Below are positions 23,655 to 30,996 of a stretch of 34,303 nucleotides of DNA, in pieces (within the stretch, counting starts at the first letter, position 1; the number at the start of each line of letters is the position of its first letter). A model generated the notes under the pieces. It worked only from the letters and a program-made list of their open reading frames with translations. It did not search any database and had not been told where the DNA came from. Both the position numbers and the translations under genes were made by a program. The stretch lies in the NCBI GenBank assembly GCA_014360945.1, contig JACIWM010000004.1:1-34303 (forward strand), written 5' to 3'. This stretch comes from Candidatus Bipolaricaulota bacterium (lineage in GTDB: Bacteria > Bipolaricaulota > Bipolaricaulia > Bipolaricaulales > Bipolaricaulaceae).

Positions 23655-24671
23655 CTACTCTTGGAACTTGCCCTCTGGCACGGCTGAGCCCCGCAGGACC
23701 GAAATATCGATGGCCGTTTCAGCAATGTTGAACCCGTGCTCGCGGATGCGCAGGACGCTGTCCACAGCGATGGAGAGGGAGAGGGCGTTCTCCGGCTGCT
23801 CTCTTGCTGCGGCCTGAACCCACGGGAGGACTTCCTCCGCCAGACCTTTTTTCTCCAAAAGAGTATTGGCTTGGGCAGGATTGCGCTCCTCGAAAGCCCG
23901 GATGGCCTCGGAGATGACCTCCCAGGATATTTGGGCCATGCTCCTGAGCCTTTCGGAGAAGGCAGTGGTGGGCGGGGAGACCAACGCTAAGGCGGCTCGG
24001 CACACCTTGGCCGCATGGTCCGCCACCCGCTCCAGTTGGTCGGAGACCGACTGGTAGTGCCAAAGCTCCTGGCGGGATCGTCCGATCTCCTCCTCCAAAA
24101 GGAAATCCCGAAGGAGCAAACCGAATTGCCGGGCGACCAGGAGCACCAGCCGGTCCACATCTCCATCCCGCTCGATCACATCCTGGGCCAGCTCTTCATC
24201 ACGGCTTGTAAAGGCCTGAAGGGCATCGGCCCACATGGCCTGGGTTATCCCATAAATGCGACGGATCGTGGCATCCACGGGAAAATCCCGAACGTCAGCG
24301 ACACAACCCAGGGTCACCACGGACTGGGTTTCCCCAAGGATCTCTAACCCCACCAAGGATTGGGCGATCTCCCGGATTGTGCGCCGCTCCTCGGAGCGGA
24401 TCCGTTTTCCGGTGATCTCGATCACCTCATATCCGGCCACATAGTGGGCGATGATGTCCCGCAAAAGCTGCACCGGGGTTTTCCCCTCCATGTCGATGCG
24501 GCTGCGGTTGCGCTCCCGAACGGCCGGAGAAAATAAGAGTAGCCCTCCGGAATAGGTGGGAACGAGGTTTAGCACGGTTCCCTGGCCCACGCCCATCTCC
24601 GTGGCCCACTCCTTGGGCAGGGTAACAAAATATGTCCCGCCTCCGGTTATTTGCACCCTCCTTTGGTACAT
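23655..24671 (-). CDS. AbrB/SpoVT-type DNA-binding plus PhoU-domain regulator
   Basis: The product is 338 residues. The N-terminal 50 residues (RRVQITGGGTYFVTLPKEWA then MGVGQGTVL) match the swapped-hairpin AbrB/MazE DNA-binding fold. The remainder is all-helical with two repeated PhoU-like bundles containing DQLERVADHAAKV near residue 210 and an REHGFNIAETAIDI stretch near the end, which are PhoU metal-cluster motifs. This AbrB-PhoU architecture is the phosphate-uptake-regulator type common in archaea and rarer in bacteria. The ATG at 24671 has GGGAGGGG upstream; nine extra in-frame residues are possible upstream. No pst transporter or PhoR/PhoB gene is adjacent, so a phosphate role is inferred from family only. 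Confidence 0.83.
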   Translation of the reverse strand: MYQRRVQITGGGTYFVTLPKEWATEMGVGQGTVLNLVPTYSGGLLLFSPAVRERNRSRIDMEGKTPVQLLRDIIAHYVAGYEVIEITGKRIRSEERRTIREIAQSLVGLEILGETQSVVTLGCVADVRDFPVDATIRRIYGITQAMWADALQAFTSRDEELAQDVIERDGDVDRLVLLVARQFGLLLRDFLLEEEIGRSRQELWHYQSVSDQLERVADHAAKVCRAALALVSPPTTAFSERLRSMAQISWEVISEAIRAFEERNPAQANTLLEKKGLAEEVLPWVQAAAREQPENALSLSIAVDSVLRIREHGFNIAETAIDISVLRGSAVPEGKFQE

Positions 24672-24685
24672 CGCCCCTCCCTTTA

Positions 24686-24715
24686 AACTTAGCGCCAAAG
24701 TTTTTAGGCTTGCAA
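24686..24715 (-). promoter_or_regulatory. Possible promoter of the AbrB-PhoU gene
   Basis: On the minus strand TTGCAA (24715-24710), an 18-bp spacer and TAAGTT (24691-24686) precede the GGGAGGGG ribosome site. The match is moderate and this is the only plausible pair in the 65-bp gap. Confidence 0.35.
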
Positions 24716-24736
24716 AATTCTACGAAAAAGTGTGGG

Positions 24737-25612
24737 TTAGGGGAGGGAGAGGAGGGCGAGGGTGCCGTCCTCGGCCCCGGCCACGAAAAGCTTTCCATCC
24801 GGGCTGAACCGCACCGCACCCACCGGGGCGGAAAAGCCGGCGATACGCTGAAGAAGTGAACCGGTTTCCGCATCCCACAACGCTGCGGTCTGGTCCAGGG
24901 AGCCCGTGGCCAGATGCTTTCCGTCCGGGGAAAAGGACATGGCTACTGTGCAGCTCTCGTGGGCCCAGGCTTCCCAAAGAGGAAGTCCCACGGCGGTGTC
25001 CCAAACTTTCAGGATTTTTCCAACTCCGCCAGCAAGGAGATACCCATCCGGAGAAAAGTCCACGTCCCAACCTTTCCCGGAAAAGGAGAAAAGTTCCGTC
25101 CGCTTGGAGAGGTCCCAGAGAACCAAGCGGTCGTTTCCGGCGGTGGCAAGAAGATCGGCGATGGCGGCAAGGCCCCACACGCTTCCCGCATGAGCTTGGA
25201 GGGTCCATAAAAGCTTTCCGTCCGAGACGGAAAAGGCGTAAACCCGGCCGTCTGCCCCTGCTGCGAGGATCATCTCCCCCGCCAAAGAAAGCTCGCGCAC
25301 CATGGCGCCGAAGCCCTGAATGTCCAGACGGATTTCCCCTTCGGGCCAGGACCAAAGACGCAGGAAGTTCCATCCCCCGGCCGCGAGGAAATCCGGCCCC
25401 AAAACTAACGCCTGCACTTGCCCCGCCGGAAAAGAGAGAGTCCGCAGAACCTTTCCCTGGAAATCCACTTCCACCACCTGGCCTGTAGTTCCTAAAAGAA
25501 TGGTTTTCTCGGTGACGAGGAGGTCGCCCAACCAGGTCACGGGCTGGAGGAACACGGGCTCGGCCGCGGCCGCGCTCAACACAAGAACCCCTGCCAAGAA
25601 AGCAGCGATCAT
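24737..25612 (-). CDS. Exported WD40-repeat beta-propeller protein
   Basis: The product is 291 residues. The first 18 residues form an export signal ending in an alanine-rich AAAAEP cleavage region. About seven WD40-type repeats follow; the clearest have FSPDGKHLATGS and DQTAALWD, or FSPDGKLFVAGAEDGT. Seven blades would close a complete propeller. The ATG at 25612 has AAGGAGGG just upstream and overlaps the stop of the glucan phosphorylase as ATGA, so the two are translationally coupled. Such propellers act as protein-interaction scaffolds. Nothing in the sequence ties it to glycogen, and the exported location contrasts with the cytosolic phosphorylase. Confidence 0.83.
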   Translation of the reverse strand: MIAAFLAGVLVLSAAAAEPVFLQPVTWLGDLLVTEKTILLGTTGQVVEVDFQGKVLRTLSFPAGQVQALVLGPDFLAAGGWNFLRLWSWPEGEIRLDIQGFGAMVRELSLAGEMILAAGADGRVYAFSVSDGKLLWTLQAHAGSVWGLAAIADLLATAGNDRLVLWDLSKRTELFSFSGKGWDVDFSPDGYLLAGGVGKILKVWDTAVGLPLWEAWAHESCTVAMSFSPDGKHLATGSLDQTAALWDAETGSLLQRIAGFSAPVGAVRFSPDGKLFVAGAEDGTLALLSLP

Positions 25613-27717
25613 ATGCCCTCCTTTTCCGCGCCCAGCGCGGGAAGATAGAACTTTTCCAAGTACTCCCGAAGCATCCGGCGGGTGCAGAATCGCGGGGCCA
25701 CCGTTCTTATCGCGGCCTTCATGATGCGCACGAATCCGTGGGGGATTCCGTCGGGGCCGCGTTCGTAGTAAAGGGGCACGATTTTCTCCTCCAAAAGCCG
25801 GTAAAGGGCCTCCGCGTCCTGGGGGTTGCGCTCGCCGTGATGCTCCTCTCCGCCGAAGGCCCAGCCGTTTTCGCCCGTGTATCCCTCCGGCCACCAGCCG
25901 TCCAAAACCGAGAGATTGGGGACCCCGTTGACGCTGGCTTTCATTCCGCTTGTGCCGCTGGCTTCAAGGGGCGGAAGGGGAGTGTTCACCCACACATCCA
26001 CCCCGGCCACGAGGAACCGGGCCAGGTGTTGGTCGTACTCCTCCACGAATGCGATGCGGCCGGCGAAGGCCGGGTCACCCGCAAGCTGAAAAACTTTTTG
26101 GATCAGGCGTTTTCCCTCGATGTCCGCGGGATGGGCCTTGCCGGCAAAAATTATCTGGATCGGCCGCAACGGGTCGTTCACCAGCCGCTTCAGGCGCTCG
26201 GGGTCGGAGAGAATAAGGTCCGGCCGTTTATAGGCGGTGAAGCGCCGGGCAAAGCCGAGGGTGAGAACGTGGGGATCGAGTAAAGATCCGAAGGCCAGGA
26301 CGTTTTTGGCAAACGCTCCTTCCCGCCAGCGTTTTCTCGCGCGGGCCACAAGCTCGGCGATCAAAGCTTCTTTCCGCTCTTGATGCACGGCCCAAAGCTC
26401 CTCGTCCGGGATCTCCTCTACCCTTTGCCAGATCTCCGGATTTTCCGGATTTTTTCGCCATGCCGGTCCCAAGTATTTGTCCAAAAGGCGCTGGACCCGA
26501 AGGGGCTCGATCCACGTGAAAAGGTGGATGCCGTTGGTGATGGCCTCTATTTTCACGTTCTCGTCGTTGAATTTAATGCCCTGCCAAATGCGCCGGGCCA
26601 CTTCCCCATGGCGTTTGCTTACGGCGTTCACGTGCTGGGAAAGGCGCAGGGCAAACACGGTCATGTTGAACCCGGCTCCAGGATCTGTGGGATTGGTTCC
26701 AAGCTCCAGGATGGCCTCCCGGGGAAGGCCGTGTTCTTGGCAATACGGCCCAAGATAGCGGTCAAGAAGGGCGAAGGGAAAGACGTCGGTGGCCACGGGA
26801 AGGGGGGTGTGGGTAGTGAAGACCGTGGTTTTGCGGGCGCGCTCCAGGGCCTCTTCAAAAGAAAGGCCTTGGCCCATGAATTGGCGGAGGCGCTCAAGGA
26901 GGGCGAATGCCGGATGCCCTTCGTTCAGGTGGAGCACGGCCGGACGGATGCCGAGCATTTCCAACGCCCGCATTCCGCCCACGCCCAGCACCCATTCCTG
27001 ACGGAGGCGCTGTTCTAAATCCGTGGTGTAAAGCTGCTGGGAGATGGCCCGATCCCACGGGGTGTTTCCCTCCACGTCGGTGGTGAGAAGGAAGAGAGGA
27101 ACGCGTCCGATCTTGGCCACATAGACTTGGGCGCGCACGGAAGGGGTGAAGGCAGGGATTTCGAAAACCAGGGGAGAGCCCTCCGGGGTTTTCGCGAGTT
27201 GCAGAGGATGATCGCGGTGATCCAGGGTGCGGTGGAGGTCCTCCGGCCAGCCATCCTCGCGCAGCCGCTGGGTTGTGTACCCCTGGGAATAGATGAGGCC
27301 CACTCCCACCATGGGAAGGGCTATGTCGCTTGCCTCCTTGAGGGTGTCTCCGGCGAGGATCCCAAGTCCGCCCGCGTAAATAGGCAAGGAGACGTGCACC
27401 CCAAACTCCGCGCAGAAATAGGCCACAGGACCGGGAAGCTCTAAGGGGGGACGGGCAAGGTACTCCTGGAATTCAGCCATCACCTGGTCGTAGAGGGCCA
27501 AAAATTCCGGATCATGAGCGACCTCTTGGAACCTTTCTGGTCGGATGATCTGGAGCATGAGGACGGGGTTATGGGTGGTCTCCCGCCAAGCTTGGTAATC
27601 CAGGGCTCGGAAAAGGCGGCGGGCTTGGGGGTGCCAAGTCCACCAAAGATTCTGGGCTAGTTCCCAAAGGCCGCGGATTCTTTCGGGGATTGCCTCACGA
27701 ACATGCTCATCTAGCAT
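25609..27717 (-). CDS. glgP: Alpha-glucan (glycogen/maltodextrin) phosphorylase
   Basis: The product is 702 residues, the compact GT35 type (TIGR02094 class). It begins with a DUF3417-like region containing LAQNLWWTWHPQARRLF near residues 20-36. Other landmarks are an AEFGVHVSLPIYAGGLGILAGD block near 115, HLNEGHPAFALLER, and SGTSGMKASVNG near residue 590, whose lysine should bind pyridoxal phosphate. It releases glucose-1-phosphate from alpha-1,4 glucans. The ATG at 27717 fits the usual N-terminus and lies six bases after a TACCAT -10 box, so the message is probably leaderless. It is divergent from glgB, with which it shares a 59-bp control region. Confidence 0.93.
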   Translation of the reverse strand: MLDEHVREAIPERIRGLWELAQNLWWTWHPQARRLFRALDYQAWRETTHNPVLMLQIIRPERFQEVAHDPEFLALYDQVMAEFQEYLARPPLELPGPVAYFCAEFGVHVSLPIYAGGLGILAGDTLKEASDIALPMVGVGLIYSQGYTTQRLREDGWPEDLHRTLDHRDHPLQLAKTPEGSPLVFEIPAFTPSVRAQVYVAKIGRVPLFLLTTDVEGNTPWDRAISQQLYTTDLEQRLRQEWVLGVGGMRALEMLGIRPAVLHLNEGHPAFALLERLRQFMGQGLSFEEALERARKTTVFTTHTPLPVATDVFPFALLDRYLGPYCQEHGLPREAILELGTNPTDPGAGFNMTVFALRLSQHVNAVSKRHGEVARRIWQGIKFNDENVKIEAITNGIHLFTWIEPLRVQRLLDKYLGPAWRKNPENPEIWQRVEEIPDEELWAVHQERKEALIAELVARARKRWREGAFAKNVLAFGSLLDPHVLTLGFARRFTAYKRPDLILSDPERLKRLVNDPLRPIQIIFAGKAHPADIEGKRLIQKVFQLAGDPAFAGRIAFVEEYDQHLARFLVAGVDVWVNTPLPPLEASGTSGMKASVNGVPNLSVLDGWWPEGYTGENGWAFGGEEHHGERNPQDAEALYRLLEEKIVPLYYERGPDGIPHGFVRIMKAAIRTVAPRFCTRRMLREYLEKFYLPALGAEKEGI

Positions 27718-27723
27718 GGCGAG

Positions 27724-27752
27724 ATGGTAGGTTTCTGGCCCAGCTTTTACAA
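27724..27752 (-). promoter_or_regulatory. Promoter of glgP (leaderless)
   Basis: On the minus strand TTGTAA (27752-27747), a 17-bp spacer and TACCAT (27729-27724) end six bases before the ATG at 27717. No Shine-Dalgarno sequence is present. The element overlaps the region where a -35 box for the divergent glgB would lie. Confidence 0.6.
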
Positions 27753-27761
27753 GTGGGCGGG

Positions 27762-27767
27762 TAAAAT
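27762..27767 (+). promoter_or_regulatory. -10 box of glgB
   Basis: TAAAAT ends nine bases before the glgB ATG at 27777, implying a leader of only a few bases. No good -35 box is visible, and no strong ribosome site lies between the box and the start. Confidence 0.5.
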
Positions 27768-27776
27768 GTTGCGGGA

Positions 27777-29693
27777 ATGCGGGAGCCAAAAGATTTGGGC
27801 GGTCGGCCCTCCTTGCTCACCGACGAGGACCTTTGGCTCTTCAACGAAGGCAATCATTCCGGGCTTTACGAAGTCCTTGGGGCGCACCCTATCCATTGGC
27901 GGGGGAAGAGCGGGGTTTACTTTGCCGTGTGGGCCCCGAATGCCGAGGCCGTGTCGGTGGTCGGCGATTTCAACGGCTGGCAGCCCGGGAAAAATCCCCT
28001 TCATCCGCGGGGCTCCTCGGGAATTTGGGAGGGATTCGTGCCGGATATCGGGCCGGGAGCCCTTTACAAATACCACATCGTTTCCCGCTACGGTTGGCAG
28101 GGGATGAAGGCCGATCCCTGTGCGTTTTATGGGGAACTCCCGCCCAAAACGGCCTCGGTGGTGTGGGACCTTTCCTATGCTTGGGGTGACGGGAAATGGA
28201 TGGCCCAAAGAAGACAGAGGAACGGGCGGGATGCGCCCATCGCCATCTATGAAGTGCATCTTGGTTCCTGGCGCCGCGGGAAGGGCGGAAGATTTCTCTC
28301 ATACCGGGAGCTTGCGGAGATCCTTCCTGCGTACGCGAAAGAAATGGGGTTCACCCACGTGGAGTTCCTTCCCGTGATGGAGCATCCGTTCTACGGGTCC
28401 TGGGGGTACCAGATCACCGGCTATTTTTCGCCCACCGCCCGCTACGGAGCTCCTCAAGACTTGATGTACCTCATCGACGCCCTGCACCGGGCAGGGATTG
28501 GGGTGATCCTCGACTGGGTTCCTTCTCATTTTGCCACCGATCCGCATGGACTGGGATTTTTCGATGGCACCCATCTTTATGAACACGCTGATCCTCGACA
28601 GGGCGTTCATCCCGACTGGGGAAGTTTCCTTTTCAACTACGGCCGGCATGAGGTTCGAAGTTTTCTCCTCTCCAGCGCCTGTTTTTGGTTGGATAAATAC
28701 CACGCCGATGGCCTTCGGGTGGATGCCGTGGCCTCCATGCTTTATTTGGACTTCTCCCGGCCGGAGGGGGCCTGGGTTCCCAACCCTTATGGCGGCCGGG
28801 AAAACCTCGATGCCATCCATTTTCTGCGCCGGTTCAATGAGGAGGTTTATCGACGTTTTCCCGATGTCCAGACCTATGCCGAGGAGTCCACGGCTTGGCC
28901 CGGGGTTTCCCATCCCACCTACGCTGGAGGGCTTGGGTTTGGGTTCAAGTGGGACATGGGCTGGATGCACGATACCCTGGAGTACTTCCGGCTTGACCCG
29001 ATCTACCGCAAATACCACCATGGAAAACTCACGTTCCGCGGGCTTTACGCGTGGTCCGAGAATTTCGTTCTCCCCCTTTCCCATGACGAGGTGGTGCATG
29101 GGAAGGGCTCCCTTTTGGGTAAGATGCCGGGCGATTCCTGGCAGAAATTGGCAAACCTTCGGCTCCTTTTGGGCTACATGTACGCCGTTCCCGGAAAGAA
29201 GCTCCTTTTCATGGGCGGGGAATTCGCTCAAGAGCGGGAGTGGGATCACGAGGGAGAACTCGATTGGTGGCTCCTTTCCCGGCCGGAGCATCAGGGGATT
29301 CAGCTTTGGGTGCGCGATCTAAACAAGTTATACCGAGAGGAGCCAGCTTTGCATGAGCTTGATTGCGAGCCCGCGGGGTTCCAATGGGTGATCGCTGATG
29401 ACGCGGATTCCGGGGTACTCGCTTTCCTGCGGAAGGGGCGGGATCCCAGACGCTGTGTCCTTATCGTGTCCCATTTCACGCCGGTGGTGCGAGAAGGTTA
29501 TCGGGTGGGCGTGCCCTTCTCAGGTTTTTGGCGGGAGCTTTTGAATAGCGACGCCAAAGAATACGGCGGAAGCGGAGTGGGAAATTTGGGCGGCGTGTAC
29601 GCGGAAGATCTTCCTTCCCATGGCCAGCCCTATTCCTTGCGTCTCACCCTTCCACCTTTGGGGATCCTGTTTCTGCGTCCTACGGGTGGCTAG
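27777..29693 (+). CDS. glgB: 1,4-alpha-glucan branching enzyme
   Basis: The product is 638 residues, a normal length for GH13 subfamily 9. It has an N-terminal CBM48 domain (YFAVWAPNAEAVSVVGDFNGW near residues 47-67), then the catalytic barrel with a GYFSPTARYGAP stretch near residue 220, and the nucleophile Asp316 in GLRVDAVASM. The acid/base glutamate is one of Glu369/Glu370 in YAEEST, and SHDEVVHGKGSLL holds the third catalytic aspartate. A C-terminal all-beta domain closes it. It transfers alpha-1,4 segments to make alpha-1,6 branches in glycogen. The ATG at 27777 leaves only a few untranslated bases after the -10 box. No glgA or glgC is in the window. Confidence 0.95.
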   Translation: MREPKDLGGRPSLLTDEDLWLFNEGNHSGLYEVLGAHPIHWRGKSGVYFAVWAPNAEAVSVVGDFNGWQPGKNPLHPRGSSGIWEGFVPDIGPGALYKYHIVSRYGWQGMKADPCAFYGELPPKTASVVWDLSYAWGDGKWMAQRRQRNGRDAPIAIYEVHLGSWRRGKGGRFLSYRELAEILPAYAKEMGFTHVEFLPVMEHPFYGSWGYQITGYFSPTARYGAPQDLMYLIDALHRAGIGVILDWVPSHFATDPHGLGFFDGTHLYEHADPRQGVHPDWGSFLFNYGRHEVRSFLLSSACFWLDKYHADGLRVDAVASMLYLDFSRPEGAWVPNPYGGRENLDAIHFLRRFNEEVYRRFPDVQTYAEESTAWPGVSHPTYAGGLGFGFKWDMGWMHDTLEYFRLDPIYRKYHHGKLTFRGLYAWSENFVLPLSHDEVVHGKGSLLGKMPGDSWQKLANLRLLLGYMYAVPGKKLLFMGGEFAQEREWDHEGELDWWLLSRPEHQGIQLWVRDLNKLYREEPALHELDCEPAGFQWVIADDADSGVLAFLRKGRDPRRCVLIVSHFTPVVREGYRVGVPFSGFWRELLNSDAKEYGGSGVGNLGGVYAEDLPSHGQPYSLRLTLPPLGILFLRPTGG

Positions 29694-29735
29694 GAGGGCC
29701 TTTCCGCATTACCATCGGCGGGAAAGGAGAGCGGG

Positions 29736-30305
29736 GTGGCCCTGGCCAGCGAGCTTCGTCCCGGCGCAACGGTGCGTATGGAGGGCGATCTCTTCCGGGT
29801 TCTGGAGGCCGTGCGCCACACGGGAAGCGCCCAGCAAAAAGGCCTGGTGTATCTAAAAATGCGGAACCTGCGCACCGGGGTGTTGGTGGAACGCCGGCTC
29901 CGGCCAGAGGAGGAGGTCCAGGAAGTGGACCTGGAACGCCGGACCATGGAGTACCTCTACACCGACGGCGAGGCCTTCTACTTCATGGACCTCGAGACCT
30001 ACGACCAGGTGGCAATCCCCGCGGCGATGATCGGGGAGCTCGAGGTCTTCCTCCAGCCCAACCAGCGCGTTCCCGTGGAGTTCTACCAGGGGAACCCGGT
30101 GTCCGTGGTCTTTCCGGAGACGGTGGATCTGCGGGTGGTGAGCACGGCCCCGGCCATCCGCGACAAAGAAAGCCACGTGTACAAGCCCGCCATTTTGGAA
30201 AACGGGCTTGAAGTCCTGGTGCCCCAATTCATCGGCGAGGGCGACATAGTCCGGATAAACGTGTACACCCGGGAGTACCTGGACCGCGTGGAAAAGCGGG
30301 GCTAG
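29736..30305 (+). CDS. efp: Elongation factor P with non-canonical tip loop
   Basis: The product is 189 residues with the three beta-barrel domains of EF-P. Domain I runs to about residue 65, and MRNLRTG and EYLYTDGEAFYFMD are family landmarks. EF-P relieves ribosome stalling at proline-rich stretches. Aligned without gaps to E. coli and B. subtilis EF-P, the domain I tip that usually reads PGKG reads SAQQ here: the usually modified lysine (Lys34 in E. coli) is Gln33, with a lysine two residues later (Lys35). Start GTG 29736 has AAAGGAG six bases upstream. It follows glgB by 42 bases. The stop is one base from the stop of the converging SurA-like gene. Confidence 0.94.
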   Translation: MALASELRPGATVRMEGDLFRVLEAVRHTGSAQQKGLVYLKMRNLRTGVLVERRLRPEEEVQEVDLERRTMEYLYTDGEAFYFMDLETYDQVAIPAAMIGELEVFLQPNQRVPVEFYQGNPVSVVFPETVDLRVVSTAPAIRDKESHVYKPAILENGLEVLVPQFIGEGDIVRINVYTREYLDRVEKRG

Positions 30306-30306
30306 G

Positions 30307-30996
30307 CTACAAATTTATCTGGACCTCCGCCGTCTCCCGTGCTTTCTTAAGCCAATCCTGCCAGGCCTTTTCCTGCTTTTCCGTGAAAACTAAAGTGGCG
30401 ACCTTGTCCCATACTTCGGCAAGCGGAGGAATGTTCCCTTCGGCGTCGGCGAATTGGCCGGAATTTTTCTCGTAATAATCGGCGACTTCCTCCTCGCTCA
30501 CCGTGACATCAGTCGTGACCGCGGCCTTCAAGGCCTCGATTAACGCCTGCTCCTCAGCCTGCGGCCGCAACTCCTCCCGAAACTCCTCCAGGCTAAGACC
30601 CTCGTTTGCCAACTCGGCAGCGAGTTCCTCGTCCGTAAGCCCGTAATAAGTTTTGATGTGTTCAAGTATCTGGCCGATAAGCTCTTCCACACGTGCGGCA
30701 TCCGGGGTTAGGCCTCGCACTCGGGCTTCCTGGATTTGAATCTTCCGAAGGATGAGGTCCTCAAGCACATCGCGCTGGTAGCGGGTTAGGAAGGCCTTCC
30801 CTTCGGGGGTGGTGAGGAGGGATTGGGCAAAGCGCGGATATTGGGAGTAGACGGTGAACAAGATCTGGTTCAGGCGGGAGGCGCTTTCCAATTCCTCTCC
30901 GGTAATGGGCTCGCCGTTCACGATGGCCACAGGAGCTTGGGCCAGGCCAACAAAAGCGAGCCCGACAAGGGCTATGAACGCCAAAAACTTTTTCAC
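30307..30996 (-). CDS. SurA N-terminal-like exported chaperone
   Basis: The product is 229 residues. A signal peptide (lysines, then a hydrophobic core, ending LAQA near residue 20) precedes VAIVNGEPITGEEL, the start typical of SurA/PrsA-type chaperone N-domains, and then a largely helical region. No parvulin PPIase domain is visible, so this is a chaperone-only member that would act outside the inner membrane on unfolded exported proteins. GTG 30996 has AAGGAGG four bases upstream and overlaps the cdc48 stop as GTGA, so it is co-translated with that cytosolic ATPase. Confidence 0.8.
   Translation of the reverse strand: MKKFLAFIALVGLAFVGLAQAPVAIVNGEPITGEELESASRLNQILFTVYSQYPRFAQSLLTTPEGKAFLTRYQRDVLEDLILRKIQIQEARVRGLTPDAARVEELIGQILEHIKTYYGLTDEELAAELANEGLSLEEFREELRPQAEEQALIEALKAAVTTDVTVSEEEVADYYEKNSGQFADAEGNIPPLAEVWDKVATLVFTEKQEKAWQDWLKKARETAEVQINL

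Noticed and set aside
24856..25488. A 210-codon plus-strand frame opposite the WD40 gene
   Set aside because: It is rich in Arg/Pro/Lys with no recognisable domain, while the minus strand shows regular WD40 repeats, a signal peptide and a coupled start.
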